64,000 bases of DNA from Dactylonectria macrodidyma (taxonomy: Eukaryota > Ascomycota > Sordariomycetes > Hypocreales > Nectriaceae). The notes under the pieces are model-generated. The model made no database searches, was not told the origin of the DNA, and saw nothing but the letters and a program-made list of their open reading frames with translations. This document shows positions 45,786-56,937 of this stretch, one piece after another. Numbering within the stretch: the first letter of the stretch is position 1; each line of letters begins with the position of its first letter. The DNA lies in NCBI GenBank assembly GCA_020744425.1, contig JAGMUV010000009.1:496001-560000 (forward strand). The letters are read 5' to 3'. The position numbers were made by a program, and so were the translations under genes.

Positions 45786-47951
45786 CTAACCCCAAACATC
45801 CTCTTGCCACTTTCGACCACGCTTCATAGAAGCTGCCCATGACTGTGCCTGTGCATGAGTCCACTCCCTTTCCATTTCCATCAGACCACTGACGGTCTTG
45901 CCAATCTCTCTAGCCATGCTTGCCCTTCCGCAGATGTAAAGGGTAGCATCCTCGGCGAGCAGTCGGGCTATATCGCTGCCGAGCTCTTGGATCTTGTCTT
46001 GTACGTACACCTTTTTCTGACCGTGGACGCGCGAAAAGGCCGTGACGATGCGCAGCTTTCCTTCGAGCTCCTGCTCCATTTTCTCTAGCTCCGACTTGTA
46101 GATATAGTCCTCGTCGGGGTGGCGGCAGCCGAAGAAGAGAATCATCTCCCCAGACTTGCGGCCCATGGACTTTAGGCGCAGTCTTTCGGCGATGAAGGCG
46201 CGAAATGGCGCTATGCCAGTGCCAGCAGCGGCCAAAATCAGAGGAGTGGAGGCCAAGGCAGGCAGCTTAAATGTGGAGCGCCGCAATTGGGCGAAGATCT
46301 TGGCTCCTTCCAAGGACTTAGAGGGTCCGTCAAGTTCGTAGGAGAACCCTTGAGGGTGAGGCCGTGCATTCGAGTTCAGGGAATCAGAGAGTGCCAAGAG
46401 ATAGTTGGTGGTAAGGCCTGGAATAGGCGTATCCCCAGTGAGCTCTGTGTTGGAGACGAGCGCCGTCACGGAAGCAACTCGGGGGGACAAAACGCTTGAG
46501 GATGAAATCGAGTAGTAGCGAGGGCGAGTGCGAGGTAAAGTCTCAACGAGGTATGAAAGTGGCACCTTGAACCAAACTTGCTCCGCACCTCCGGCCATCT
46601 CAAGAAGCTTGCCTAGAGTAACGTGCTCACGAGCCAAAAAGGCTGAATAAGCCTCCTTGGATCCATAAAGCTCGGCGAGAAACTTCTTGGCGCTCTCTGA
46701 CGGCGCAAATTCGATGAGACTGGCAACGGTCTCGCGAGACACGGCAGCGGAAATTTCCACGTAGTAGCGGAGGAGGGCATTGATGGTGGTGGGAGATGGA
46801 ACTGGAATGTGGACCGCCGAATCTAGAGAATTGAAGCAGAGAGGCTTCTCGCGGCGTTCAGTGAGGCCGAAGAGACGGATAAGGCGTTCGACTTCCTCGT
46901 CTGGGTTGACGGGGTAGATAGCCAGGTGGTCCCCGGTCTTGTAGGTCCATTCCGGATGCTCAGACAGGTCTATGTCCATGTGCAGGCAGTTTCGGGAAGT
47001 TGAGTTGAAGAGCTCGTGGGAGCGGAGGATCTGGACGGAGCCAATGGAGCTCTCGCCACTGATAGTCTTGTGAGCAACGGGTTCTCCGTGGAAGAGATCA
47101 ATCAAGTCAAGAGATTCGTCATGATAGGCCTCAATGGCAGGCTCGTAAGCCGCGGCTTGCTCTTCGAGTTGAAGTCCCTGACGGCAAAAGTTGTACAACT
47201 CATTCTTCCAGCTGAGAAAGTCTTCTTCGGTGGAGCCGAGTGCGTCGTCAGCCCTGCCAGTAGGCAAGAGTTTCGAGGCACCAGCGCGAGTCAGAGACTC
47301 GTCGACCACGTCGACAATACGATTGTAATACTGGTAGTTGCTATTGCCGAGACCAAAAGCCGCGTACTGGAGCTGCTGAAGGGGAGTCGCCTTGAGCTTT
47401 GTGGCCCATTCCCAGAACTGGCCAGCGTTGTCACTAGGATCGCCCTCGCCGTAGGTTGAGAGAATGAAGATGGCAACCTTGGATGAAGGAATCAGAGTAA
47501 TTGTCTCAGGGTCGAAGTCGGAGAGATCAGCAGCCATGGCATCGAGACGAAAGCGCTGGGCAAGTTCTCGGACCAGACGACTCGCGAAGGCCTCACCAGT
47601 CCCAGACTGCGAGCCCCAGAAGACGACGGCTTGTTTGCCCTTGGTTGCAATTAGCGTTGAGAACCAAATGATAAGACGAAGACAAATACTCACGAGCTCT
47701 TCCATACGATCAGCAATGTTGCGGGTCGTCTCATTAGCGGCACGAGCAGCACCATCGGCCTGCTGCGGGCGCTCATAGAAGATGTAGTTGTACGGGTCAG
47801 GTTTACCCCATATCTGGTCAACCAAGACGTAGGCGCCTGACACCACACCGACTGTCGTCAATGCGAGGGCATCGAGGTACGAGGTCGGGCCAATGCGGCC
47901 CAGGATCTGATTGACGGCCTCGAAGGCACTCTCCCTTGACAGAGTGTCCAT
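45786..47951 (-). CDS. NADPH-cytochrome P450 reductase
   Basis: Diflavin enzyme passing NADPH electrons to P450s, cytochrome b5 and related acceptors on the ER. Exons 47951-47694 and 47639-45786 flank a 54-nt stop-free intron. Removing it joins MEEL directly to GKQAVVFWGSQSGTGEAF. Total 2112 nt, 703 residues. N-terminal anchor about residues 30-49. FMN motifs are GSQSGTGE, STYGEGDPSDNAGQFW and FGLGNSNYQYYN. The FAD motif is RPRYYSISSS. NADPH motifs are AAAGTGIAPFRAF, FFGCRHPDEDYIY and YICGRASMAREI, and the terminal aromatic is Trp (DVWG). It is likely a pathway-linked paralogue next to the P450, because fungi normally also have a housekeeping copy elsewhere (inference). Confidence 0.95.
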   Translation of the reverse strand: MDTLSRESAFEAVNQILGRIGPTSYLDALALTTVGVVSGAYVLVDQIWGKPDPYNYIFYERPQQADGAARAANETTRNIADRMEELVSICLRLIIWFSTLIATKGKQAVVFWGSQSGTGEAFASRLVRELAQRFRLDAMAADLSDFDPETITLIPSSKVAIFILSTYGEGDPSDNAGQFWEWATKLKATPLQQLQYAAFGLGNSNYQYYNRIVDVVDESLTRAGASKLLPTGRADDALGSTEEDFLSWKNELYNFCRQGLQLEEQAAAYEPAIEAYHDESLDLIDLFHGEPVAHKTISGESSIGSVQILRSHELFNSTSRNCLHMDIDLSEHPEWTYKTGDHLAIYPVNPDEEVERLIRLFGLTERREKPLCFNSLDSAVHIPVPSPTTINALLRYYVEISAAVSRETVASLIEFAPSESAKKFLAELYGSKEAYSAFLAREHVTLGKLLEMAGGAEQVWFKVPLSYLVETLPRTRPRYYSISSSSVLSPRVASVTALVSNTELTGDTPIPGLTTNYLLALSDSLNSNARPHPQGFSYELDGPSKSLEGAKIFAQLRRSTFKLPALASTPLILAAAGTGIAPFRAFIAERLRLKSMGRKSGEMILFFGCRHPDEDYIYKSELEKMEQELEGKLRIVTAFSRVHGQKKVYVQDKIQELGSDIARLLAEDATLYICGRASMAREIGKTVSGLMEMEREWTHAQAQSWAASMKRGRKWQEDVWG

Positions 47952-49054
47952 GATGGCGACGGTAGGCAAGGGACCAAGATGGAAATATTACGATGGCCAA
48001 GGACAAGGGAGGGTATGGTGTAAACTGGTTCCTTTGGACAAGGGCGATTTGCTCAAGGTGAGATGATGATGATACGAGTACCAGGTTGGCATGGGCCCTG
48101 GAAGTCAAGATATATGCGCGTCGAAACGGACATGTTGCCGGATTGCAGCTCAAAAGCTGGGGAAGGAACGCGTGTGAAGTACCAGGCATGAATAATGGAC
48201 TTCCAGTTCTGGCATGTGAGCTTGAATCGATTGCGATGACCGGCATGGCCGAGAAAGGTTTCGAAAAGGTACAAGGACATGGATTAATTAGCTAGGAAAG
48301 GCCGGAACAGCGTGGGAAGCATTCGGCGAAGTGCTCCATCTTGGCCCATATGGCAATTTTCTCCGCGCCTCGAGTTAGTGCGATTCTTCCCCACACCAAC
48401 GCGAGTCAAGTTAGATGCCGAGATGATACCACACCGAGAAGCGAAGTTGAGGTAAGTGTCTCCGAGCCTTTTAGACGAGGTGGATGACTCTATGCTTCCT
48501 CACAGAAACCTTACTGGCAGGTCTTCTTGTGCGGATGACATATTTTTGCATAATGAAACGGGAAACAAGGAAACTTCCGAAAACTGCCACCATAACATGC
48601 GCCCTTGGATACGACCCAATAATCGTCCATTTAATTAGCAACTAGAATCAATCACTTTCCGACCATGTGAGAAGGCGTAACTTCACAAAGAAAGGAGACC
48701 GAAAGACCTGGATCGCACAGAGGTTCATGGGTAGTCTATATGTCCAAGAGCTATGATCGCCCCGTTAGTCAGACTAAATAGTCCTGTTGTGGCCATCTCA
48801 ACAACACTCAAACAGGTGCGAAATTCACAAACTTCGGGCAAAATGGACAAGGAGAGAATATATCGACGAGCATTATTTGATATAGGTATGATATATTTCA
48901 CGAAGCTACTAAGATAGATACAGAAAAATAGGTTGAGGGGTTGTTGGTTCAGAAAGCTTCAAATGCATTCTCGAAAAGTTTGGAATCAACACTTTGAGAG
49001 CTCTGGGATGGTTCAAACACAGAGGTCGAGACTTATCAGCTGCGGTCAATCATT
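47952..49054. other. Intergenic region between P450 reductase and transporter
   Basis: 1.1 kb containing the reductase promoter and the transporter 3' end. No gene supported. Confidence 0.4.
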
Positions 49055-50885
49055 TCAAGCCTTATTCTCGTTTGCCTTCTGCTTGGCCTTGAGGTCCTTC
49101 TGCATCTGAGCAGCCAGCTTCACATTGAAACCATTCTCGAACACCTGTCGGACATCCTCAAGAGGAAGACCCTTGCACTCAGGAAACAAGAAGACGATGA
49201 AGAGGAAGCCGGAGAAACAAACGGCAGCGTAGAAGCCGAATGCGCCAGTCGGGGTCATACTCTTCATCATAGACAGGAAGGTAGAGGCGATAATGATATT
49301 GCAGCCCCAGCAGGTAACGGTGTTCATCATAGTTCCTAGGGCACGAACTTCAAGAGGGAGGAACTCAGTTCCGACCCACGCGATGGTGGCGACACCAGTG
49401 GCGAAGAAGGCGACGTAGAAGATGATGGTGACTAGGACGAGGATGCCGGGCCAACCGACCGTCGTGGACTCGAGAACCAAGTCTTTGTTGATCGGGATGT
49501 AGTGGAAGGCAACGGCTGCAATAACCAGACTCATAGACTATAGATCAGGTGTTAGTGGGGATGCTTGAGATGAGTGGGCTGATTATACTGACCATGCCAA
49601 AAACGGAAATGAGAAGCAGGATGCGTCGGCCGATTCTGTCGACAAAGAGGAGGTTGACAATGTTGAACATAAAGTTGGTGGCTCCGACGACGATGGCAAC
49701 GGCAGTGGGCTTGTTGAAACCGACGAGGGAGAATAGAGTAGCCGAGTAGTACATGAGAGTGTTAAAGCCACCGAGTTGGGAGACTATTGATCATGTCAGT
49801 ACTAATATGTACTTAAAGTGTCAGGAATGGAAACGTACCAGCCATGACAGCGCAGGCGGCAGTGAGAGCACGAAGGTTGGAGGGAACGCAGTGGAGCTGC
49901 TTGAACTGCCACCAGAGAGACTTGCTGGCGACGGTCTGGGACTCAACCTCGACGGTCCAGATCAGGCGGTCCATCTTCGACTTGAGCTGCTCCTCGGTGG
50001 CGCTGGAGTAGACCGTGGCAATAACCTTGCGGGCCTCGTCGATCTTGCCATGGGCCATCAGTTGTCGAGGAGACTCGGGGCATCGGGGCAGCAGAGCGGC
50101 GAGGATGATGGGAGGAATGCCGCCAATGGCAACCATCCATCGCCAGCCATGGGCGACATCAGTCAAGGCGGCACCGAGGGCGTACGAGATGAGCTGGCCG
50201 AAGCAAACACACATGTTGTCGAAGGAGATCATACGGCCGCGGTACTTTGCAGGGGCGATTTCACCAATGTACAGGGGCTAGAGGAAGGTGAAAAGGTCAG
50301 CGGACGGACTTTAAGCACGTGTTGTCATCTCAGCATCTTACAATGATCATAGCAGCAGAACCAACGCCCAAGCCGACGACGAAACGGCCGACAGACATTT
50401 GCGCGACAGTAAAAGAGGCGGCCTGGATGACGGATCCGACGAGGAAGAGGAAGCAGCCAACGTAAATTCCCAGCTTTCGGCCGTACTTGTCGGCGGGCAA
50501 ACCAGCGATCAAGGCACCGACAAGGGCACCACCAGAGGTGAGAGAGGTGATGAGTTCCTGCTCCTTGGAGGACAGCTCGTGGCCGAGGTCATCTTTGAGG
50601 GTGACCAGGACGGCGGAGATGACGCCGGTATCGTAACCTAAAGTAGAGTTAGCAAAATTGGTTCTGGCTCCCGAAGTAGACGCATTTAGTACCAAACAGA
50701 AAGCCACCCATAGCGACGGTAATGGTGATGAACCAGACGGCACGCGAAGGCTTGGTATCCTCAATGGAGTCGTCGAACTCGCCTGAGCCGCCATACACCT
50801 CAACGTGCTCGCAGCTCTCGGAAGACTTGCCCATAACGGCTGCTTCCTTGGCTGCGGCTTTGTGGTCGTCGGCGTGCTGAGACAT
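49055..50885 (-). CDS. MFS sugar-porter family transporter (myo-inositol/H+ symporter-like)
   Basis: Proton-coupled importer of a sugar, polyol or similar compound at the plasma membrane. Five exons (50885-50693, 50637-50342, 50277-49839, 49783-49593 and 49537-49055) sum to 1602 nt, or 533 residues. Sugar-porter signatures are in order: GGFLFGYDTGVISA across the first intron, DKYGRKLG, RFVVGLGVGSAAMIIPLYIGE with the GEIAPAKYRG continuation, PESPRQL, VDRIGRR, and the C-terminal FPECKGLPLEDV. The GYDTGVISA form is common in inositol porters, but quinate and hexose porters are close relatives. Divergent from the regulator-like gene to the right, and near the P450/oxidase set. Confidence 0.9.
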
Positions 50886-51565
50886 GATGAACCTCAGGAG
50901 GGACTAGATGATGGAGTGAAAAGTATAGCCTGATGGAGGTGTTCTCGTCTTTGTGCCTGTGGAAAATGAGACCGAATGCTGCTGCGAAGATCTGTTGGAC
51001 GAGGCGGTCGCAAGGTCCTTATATATACTCTTACTCAGGAATCAACTGACAGTCCGACGAAAGAATCATCAGTGCTCTGAGTGGGCAGTTTTAATGGCAG
51101 GGGAGGCTATGACATGGGCTCCGGGGGTAAAGCCATGCCTCTCCGCTCGATCAATCCCCTCTTCCCCAGGAAACAGTTAGTTGCACTAGCAGTGGAGAGA
51201 TACTGAAACTGGCATGGCCTCTGTTTTTGCCATCCGGGGAAACGCTAGACGGGATCCATTTGAACGATGTGGAGTCGTTTGCATGCGGGGTAATTTAGTC
51301 TGGAGAGAAAACGAGAAAAAAGCGCGCTGAATATTACTCTTTGGGATTCAAAAGGAAGACCCGGCCGCTGTTTTGTTGATGCATGATTCGTTCCATCTCC
51401 AACAACTTCTTTCAGTGGTCTATTCTTCCTAGTCCGGCTCAGCCTGTTTTATTGCGGGGAGTCCGACTCGAGTGCGAAAAACCGACGCCTGATACAGGGG
51501 GATAATAATCATCACAGAATCATCACCATTCTTAGCCAAGGATATCTTCTGCGTCTAGACTTACC
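50886..51565. promoter_or_regulatory. Divergent promoter of transporter and regulator-like gene
   Basis: 680 bp between two divergent ATGs. A TATATA stretch at 51020-51025 lies about 135 bp upstream of the transporter start. No gene supported. Confidence 0.45.
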
Positions 51566-53420
51566 ATGGCTGGCTCTCCAGCTTGGTCCAGCCCTCTCCC
51601 ATCCCTTTTGCCCGTGGCGATCCCGGCGACGACCGAAGACGACACCGAAAGGTATGTGATGTGATGCCCCCCAACTGCACTGCCTGTTACCCACTGTCTA
51701 TGCCCTTGCCTACCATAACATTCTCCACTCAACAAGGATTCATCTCACCCTTTCTCCCCTTTTAGTCCTGACCGAACCGCCCCAACCCCGGCTTCACCTC
51801 CGATTCCGCCCACTATCCAGTATGGGTTTGGGGCCCCGTTGAACAAACACAAGGAGGCCAGTTACTTTATGCATTTCATTCGAAACCTGGCATCGTGGGT
51901 ATGGTCATACCGTCCCCTCTCCCCACAGTGGCCCCACGTTCGACAACCCCACGGGGTTTGATACAGCATGGAATAACACTCACCCTTCCTAGTTTGATAC
52001 ATGCGATCCAGCATGCCACTTCGGCATCGAGGTGCCTAAACGCGCACACCACTTGCCTCTACTGGCATACTCGATCCTCGCCTTCTCGGCCCGCCAGCTG
52101 AGTTTGACCACTGGTGTCGATGACGGAAGTCACAGCTCATACTACAGCCATGCGCTCCGGATACTCATTCCTATTTTCGACAATCCCAGCGAGGCCATGA
52201 ACGAAAATGTCTTGGCCGGCATTGTGATACTTCGATCCTACGAGGAAATGTTTGGTACGGCCAATCATTACCGGTTCCCTTGACGACTAACTGTTGTCGA
52301 ATGCTAATTCTCACTCTGGGTAGAGGGCGATGTCAACACTCATCTCATAGGCAGCTCACGTCTTCTCAACTCGGAGTCCCACTTCACTGCCCGAGGCGGC
52401 CTCGGAGAAGCTGCCTGTTGGGTCGTGCTCCGTCAGGACCTATACGTGTGTCTAACAAGGTCGCTACCGCTGCGAATCGGCTTGGACGCCTTCCGGCATT
52501 CCTCGTCGTTTATCGACACCAGTGATCATGCACTGGCTAATCGGGCAGTCTTCATATGCTGCCGTGTAGTATTATATGCATTGGCACCAGACACACCTCT
52601 CGACCCAGACCTCTGGGACGAACTGGATCGAGACATGAAGAGCTGGTACGCGTCAACGCCCTGGAGGTTCCTTTCTCACACATCCGATGCGTCGGCCATC
52701 AACAACGAAAATGACACAGCTTTTCCGATCCTTTGGATGCCGCGAAGAGTACAGGGTAGGTTCAGCCCCATAGTACTATCTCAACCTCTAAAAGGCAACT
52801 CACTTACTCCAAATTCTAGCACTGGGCTACCAGCACTACTACATAGCTAGGATGATGCTAGACATGTTCCATCCTAAACTATGGAAGCCTAGTTTTGAAG
52901 CATTCCGCCACCGGGCTCTTTCTCAGGTAAGTGTTCCAGACCGGTTTTGTCTGAGGACTACTCACTTACATCGATATTCTTTTTTAGGACCGTGTACGCG
53001 AGTCCCTACGAATCCTGTTAGGCCTGACCGTCAGCAACTCAGGTGATGCCACGGTCAACTTCACGGCACACCACTCATTGCACGCCTGTAAGTCGATATG
53101 CCTCTGCTGTGCCCATCATTTGCTACCGAAAGATCCCCTCCTGTGACTGTTTGATTAGGCTGGCGCCAAAACTAACGTCTTTGCATGACTCAGTCGGCGG
53201 CTTTCTGAGGGATACGCAGGAACACAACGAAGTTCTACGGTTCCTGCAATACATGACGCGAACCATGGGCTGGCCAACGCAGGGCTTGGCAGACAAACTA
53301 CGCGAGCAGTGGGGACAGGGTAAGCGGGGTCGAGGGAACGAAGCCATTTCTCCGGATGCCATTGGATTCAGGGAGGAGCAAGTCTCTCCGCAATCTGGGG
53401 TATGGGGATCCGGAGGCTAA
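51566..53420 (+). CDS. Fungal regulatory-domain protein lacking a zinc cluster
   Basis: Seven exons: 51566-51651, 51766-51898, 51993-52254, 52324-52755, 52820-52926, 52988-53087 and 53194-53420. They sum to 1347 nt, or 448 residues. The body matches the regulatory half of ARCA-like Zn2Cys6 proteins: ASYFMHFIRNLASW, then FDTCDPACHFGIEVP, LPLLAYSILAFSARQLS, and a C-terminal RDTQEHNEVLRFLQYMTRTM. The N-terminus is a short Pro/Ser/Thr-rich leader without any cysteine pairs, so the DNA-binding half is absent. No upstream exon with a zinc cluster was found in the 680-bp promoter. The last intron (53088-53193) is the least certain junction. It may act as a dominant-negative or cofactor-type regulator of the neighbouring transporter (inference). 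Confidence 0.75.
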
Positions 53421-54159
53421 GTGGAACAGATGGAGGGGAGATAAGTTGCCTTGTGGGAAAGCCGGGGCAGGCAGACTTGCTGAAATACAGTGATTACCAT
53501 CTGATTGACACTATTCGAATCTCTACAAGTAATTTAGAGCGCCATAATCAAGACGCCCTTGTCGCTCGCCCAGCCTCAACTCCACTGGCATTAGTGTGGG
53601 GAGGAGGCGGAGATAGTTGCCCTATGGGCCAAGATGGAACACTTCGCCGAATCCGACATGTGAGCTCTTCTACCGTTTCCCAGCCAATCTCTTATGTCTA
53701 AACTTCTGTAACGATGCAACTGCCTGAAGCGAGGATGGCTTCTAACGCACTTTTGAATAATTTTACGTGGTGCGTCGATGATAAGCCTAATCAAGATACG
53801 ATGGAGTTAGCATCAGCGAGTGTCATAGTAAGTAAATAAATGTCATTTGAGACGTACCAGGAAGGTGGATTAATAATCCATCATTTTTCTTGAAAAAAAA
53901 ATAAAAAAAATACTCTGTATCAGCGCTTTAGACCCTTTACTTCTATCAGAGCATTGGAATGCGTCATGTCATGTGAGGTATTGAGTCTTTTCCCAAGATA
54001 TGGTAGTACAATGAAAAATGGAAGCATGGAGATATTATTAAAGATGGCATGTGTATACGAAATATAAGAAGGAGAAGAATAAAACACAGATGAGCACGTA
54101 TTAATGCTTATTTGCGGTTCAGTAACGGAGAAGTAACCGAATTCGTCTCTTCTCTTCCT
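53421..54159. other. Intergenic region
   Basis: 739 bp with an A-rich tract at 53893-53910. No gene supported. Confidence 0.4.
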
Positions 54160-55435
54160 TTAGCTTTGAATTGGACATGGCCAAGAGGGCAAGTTTGCAA
54201 GAAACTGAGCTCTCTTCTCTGGGGTCATCTCGTATGCCGCAAGCCACCCAGCTCTTGCCTGTTGCGGTGAACACACTGGGATTTGAACAACTCCTGGTGC
54301 CCGCACATTGACAACAAATCTATCGCCATTCAGCAAGTACTCGTAATTGCCTTTCTCCGTCATATCAATGAACTTTCCTGTATACCTTCCTTTATTTGCA
54401 CGCCATCCTTCAACCGCGCTACATCACAATATTAGATGAATACAGAATTAGAGGGGGAGAGGGGGATATGATTTGTGCACACACCCAGCAACCAAGTCAT
54501 CGATCGTGAGGTCTGCCCAGCTGTTTGTCTCGTTGAAACTCTCCAGACCATCTGGTGCGCTGAAGAACATATCAACACAGACAGGGAGTTGAGGTCCAAT
54601 GCCATCGGGGATCTGGCAATTCTCGGGGGGACCTTTTGGAGCGAGAAGGTAGTAGAGACGTTTTTGATAGCAGAACTCGGTCTTTTCTGCCGTTTCCGAC
54701 GTGATGTATTTTTTGTCGAGGGGCCCAACAGCGTCGCAGGAGTATCCCGAATCCGCAAGGAAGACCGGTGCGCCGGCAGCACTAACCTTCCATGTGAATG
54801 GAATTAAAAATCGCAAAAAATACTTGACGAATCAATTTCTGGAGGTCTTCGAATTCATCACTATCCGCAATGTTGACTAGCCCTCCTCCTGAGATCATAC
54901 GGCCAACGAATTCGACTGATCGGTCGGTTCCTAAAAATATCATTTTCAACTCCACCACTGTCTGTTTCAGATTAGTTGCGATATTTCCGACCTGGGCTTC
55001 AACCAAGGTCCCGTCGGTTTCTCTCTTGCTGATTTCAATATGTTAGAAGCCGCTCAAAATAGCAAAGAATTCTTACTAGTGATCTGCCTAGGGCTTCTTA
55101 CTTGTTTTGAAAGTCTTTAGCAACTGTTGCGCCCCACGATGCACCATTGACGACGAGATCTTTCAAATCTTCAAATCCGATATTGTTGCTACTAGATTTG
55201 ATGACTTTCATAGCATTGTTGGTAAGCTGCGAGTCTATCAAATAACCGGAGGAAACTTACCCCGATTGAAAAGAGGCGCCAAACCCATTCCAATGACGAT
55301 ACCTATAACGTCCATCAGGAGATTGAACTCGGCCGTATCGTCGATGTCAGGGGCGAACGTCTTGACCATGGTTCCAATGTCGTTCTGGACCGAATTTTCC
55401 GCTTTCCCAATAGCATCGTACATGTTGTATATGAT
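54160..55435 (-). pseudogene. 5'-truncated C-terminal part of a large chitinase-like protein (subgroup C/killer-toxin-like type)
   Basis: The sequence reads as the C-terminal accessory region of large LysM-containing GH18 chitinases: a helix-rich part with hydrophobic VIGIVIGMGLAPLF, then a Cys-rich part (SGYSCDAVG, EFCYQKRLYYLL, PENCQIPDG, LPVCVDMF) and the terminal IPVCSPQQARAGWLAAYE. Introns can be placed that keep the frame open, including a very short one (about 37 nt near 54800) and one before VIKSSSNNIGF. The 5' edge at 55436 is a good splice acceptor (GTTCAG) with a CTAAC branch site just before it. Upstream of that intron end the expected catalytic domain is missing and the DNA codes for LysM repeats on the other strand. 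So it is a truncated relic. The family call is moderate. Confidence 0.55.
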
Positions 55436-55453
55436 CTGAACTCACTATGTTAG

Positions 55454-56242
55454 TCATTTTGTTCCCCAACGGAGCCTGGCAACGGAATTGCGACGCCTAC
55501 GCCGATCCAAGACGGAATGGTCAAGACATGTAACAAGTTTCATCTTGTCAAGACAACCACGACTTGTGCATCGATCGAGAGTTACTATACCTTGCCGCTT
55601 GCTACCTTCTATAAATGGAACCCTGCGGTTGGTACCAATTGTCAATCCTTGCTGGCAAGCTACTACGTCTGCGTGGGCGTCATTGGTTGGGAACCGACTC
55701 CTACCGATCCTGGCAACGGAATCGCGACGCCCTCACCTATTCAGTCCGGCATGGTCAAGACCTGCAACAAGTTCCATTTAGTCAAGAGCACAACGACCTG
55801 TGCATCGATTGAGAGTTACTACACGTTACCGCTGGCCACATTCTACAAGTGGAACCCTGCCATGGGTACTAAATGCCAGGCGTTGCAAACAAACACCTAT
55901 GTCTGTGTGAGCATTATCGGCTGGAAACCTACCCCGACCGACCCTGGCAACGGCATCAGTACGCCCACTCCGATTCAATCTGGTATGACGAAAAGCTGCA
56001 AGAAGTTCCACCTCGTCAAGACAACGACGACTTGCGCGTCCACTCAGGAGTATTACAGCATCACCTTCGCGAACCTATACAAATGGAACCCACCGATTGG
56101 CTCCAAGTGCACAACCCTGTGGGCGCAATATTATGTCTGTTGCTGTTTTATAATGCGTCTGTGGGGATGTATACTGGGCAGTTCGTGGTTGTGTTCTTTT
56201 CCCTCTCTTGCTCGTTTATGGCTAAGCAATGTCGCCAACTAA
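55454..56242 (+). pseudogene. 5'-truncated protein of three LysM modules
   Basis: LysM modules bind chitin oligomers. The open frame runs in from a stop at 55451-55453 without a start or signal peptide; the first Met is at 55517. Three repeats of about 234 bp each encode a four-cysteine LysM (C-KFHLVK, then CAS, C, and YVC), separated by the linker P-T-D/E-PGNGI-TPTPIQ. The linker upstream of the first module is cut part way at about 55465, so at least one earlier module or the N-terminus is lost. After the third module's final YVC the sequence turns unrelated and stops at 56242. Part of a LysM effector or of the repeat region of a LysM chitinase. Not expected to be secreted. Confidence 0.7.
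55466..56150 (+). repeat. Tandem LysM-coding repeats, three units
   Basis: Three direct units with a period of about 234 bp. Their linkers start near 55466, 55702 and 55933 (each containing CCTGGCAACGGAAT or a close variant). Nucleotide similarity is high between units 1 and 2 and lower for unit 3. Confidence 0.75.
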
Positions 56243-56937
56243 CGGACTTAGCCAAATCGACTCATTTTTAATTATTCTCTGACTAGGTACTCAGGGGATA
56301 CCTTAGGGCAAAGCGCGGGTTCAGTCGTCTCTACTTACAAATGTAAATATTTCAAGAGTCTTAGTATAACCAAATGGTTGTAGATCTATATCGAGTGTCT
56401 TGTTTCTAAAAGAATCACATTGTAGATCTGTCTTAATTGTGGCTTTTTTTTCTTCGTCTTTTTGCCTTTTTGCCAACAATTCGCCCCTGATGGAGCGCAC
56501 ACTTTATACTATAACGGATCCGTCTTTGGCGGTTTCGATCTGGCAGGGGCGTGGAAAATGGGGCCGACAAGGAACCGCGGGAATATATCAAGATGGCTTA
56601 GGTCGATCGACAAGGGTATCCCGATCCTAGCGCTCTGAACCTTGTTGAACTACCCTTCCCCACAAGATCACAACCCCCTTGCCCTTTTACAATCCATGTT
56701 CTCAGTAACTGCGTAATGATCAGCTGCCGATGGGTGAGCATTGTGGCAGTGACTCCCATTGAGCATGCTGAGACATGCCACAAAGCAACGGTCGGCGGGC
56801 AAAGGCCTTTAGAATAATGAAATCAATTTCACCCAACTTGTAGCGTTCCGAAACCCGACACATTCTTATCTAGACCATTGATTTATAAAACCAGCCATTG
56901 TCCTCCTCGCCCTTTTTTCGACCCGGCATTCTCGTCT
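56243..56937. other. Intergenic region
   Basis: 695 bp between the LysM relic and the 3' end of the fusion gene. No gene supported. Confidence 0.4.

Noticed and set aside
55238..55435. Treating the chitinase-tail fragment as a frameshifted gene
   Set aside because: Apparent frame changes at about 54800 and 55250 can be explained by short introns, so only the missing 5' part is evidence of damage.
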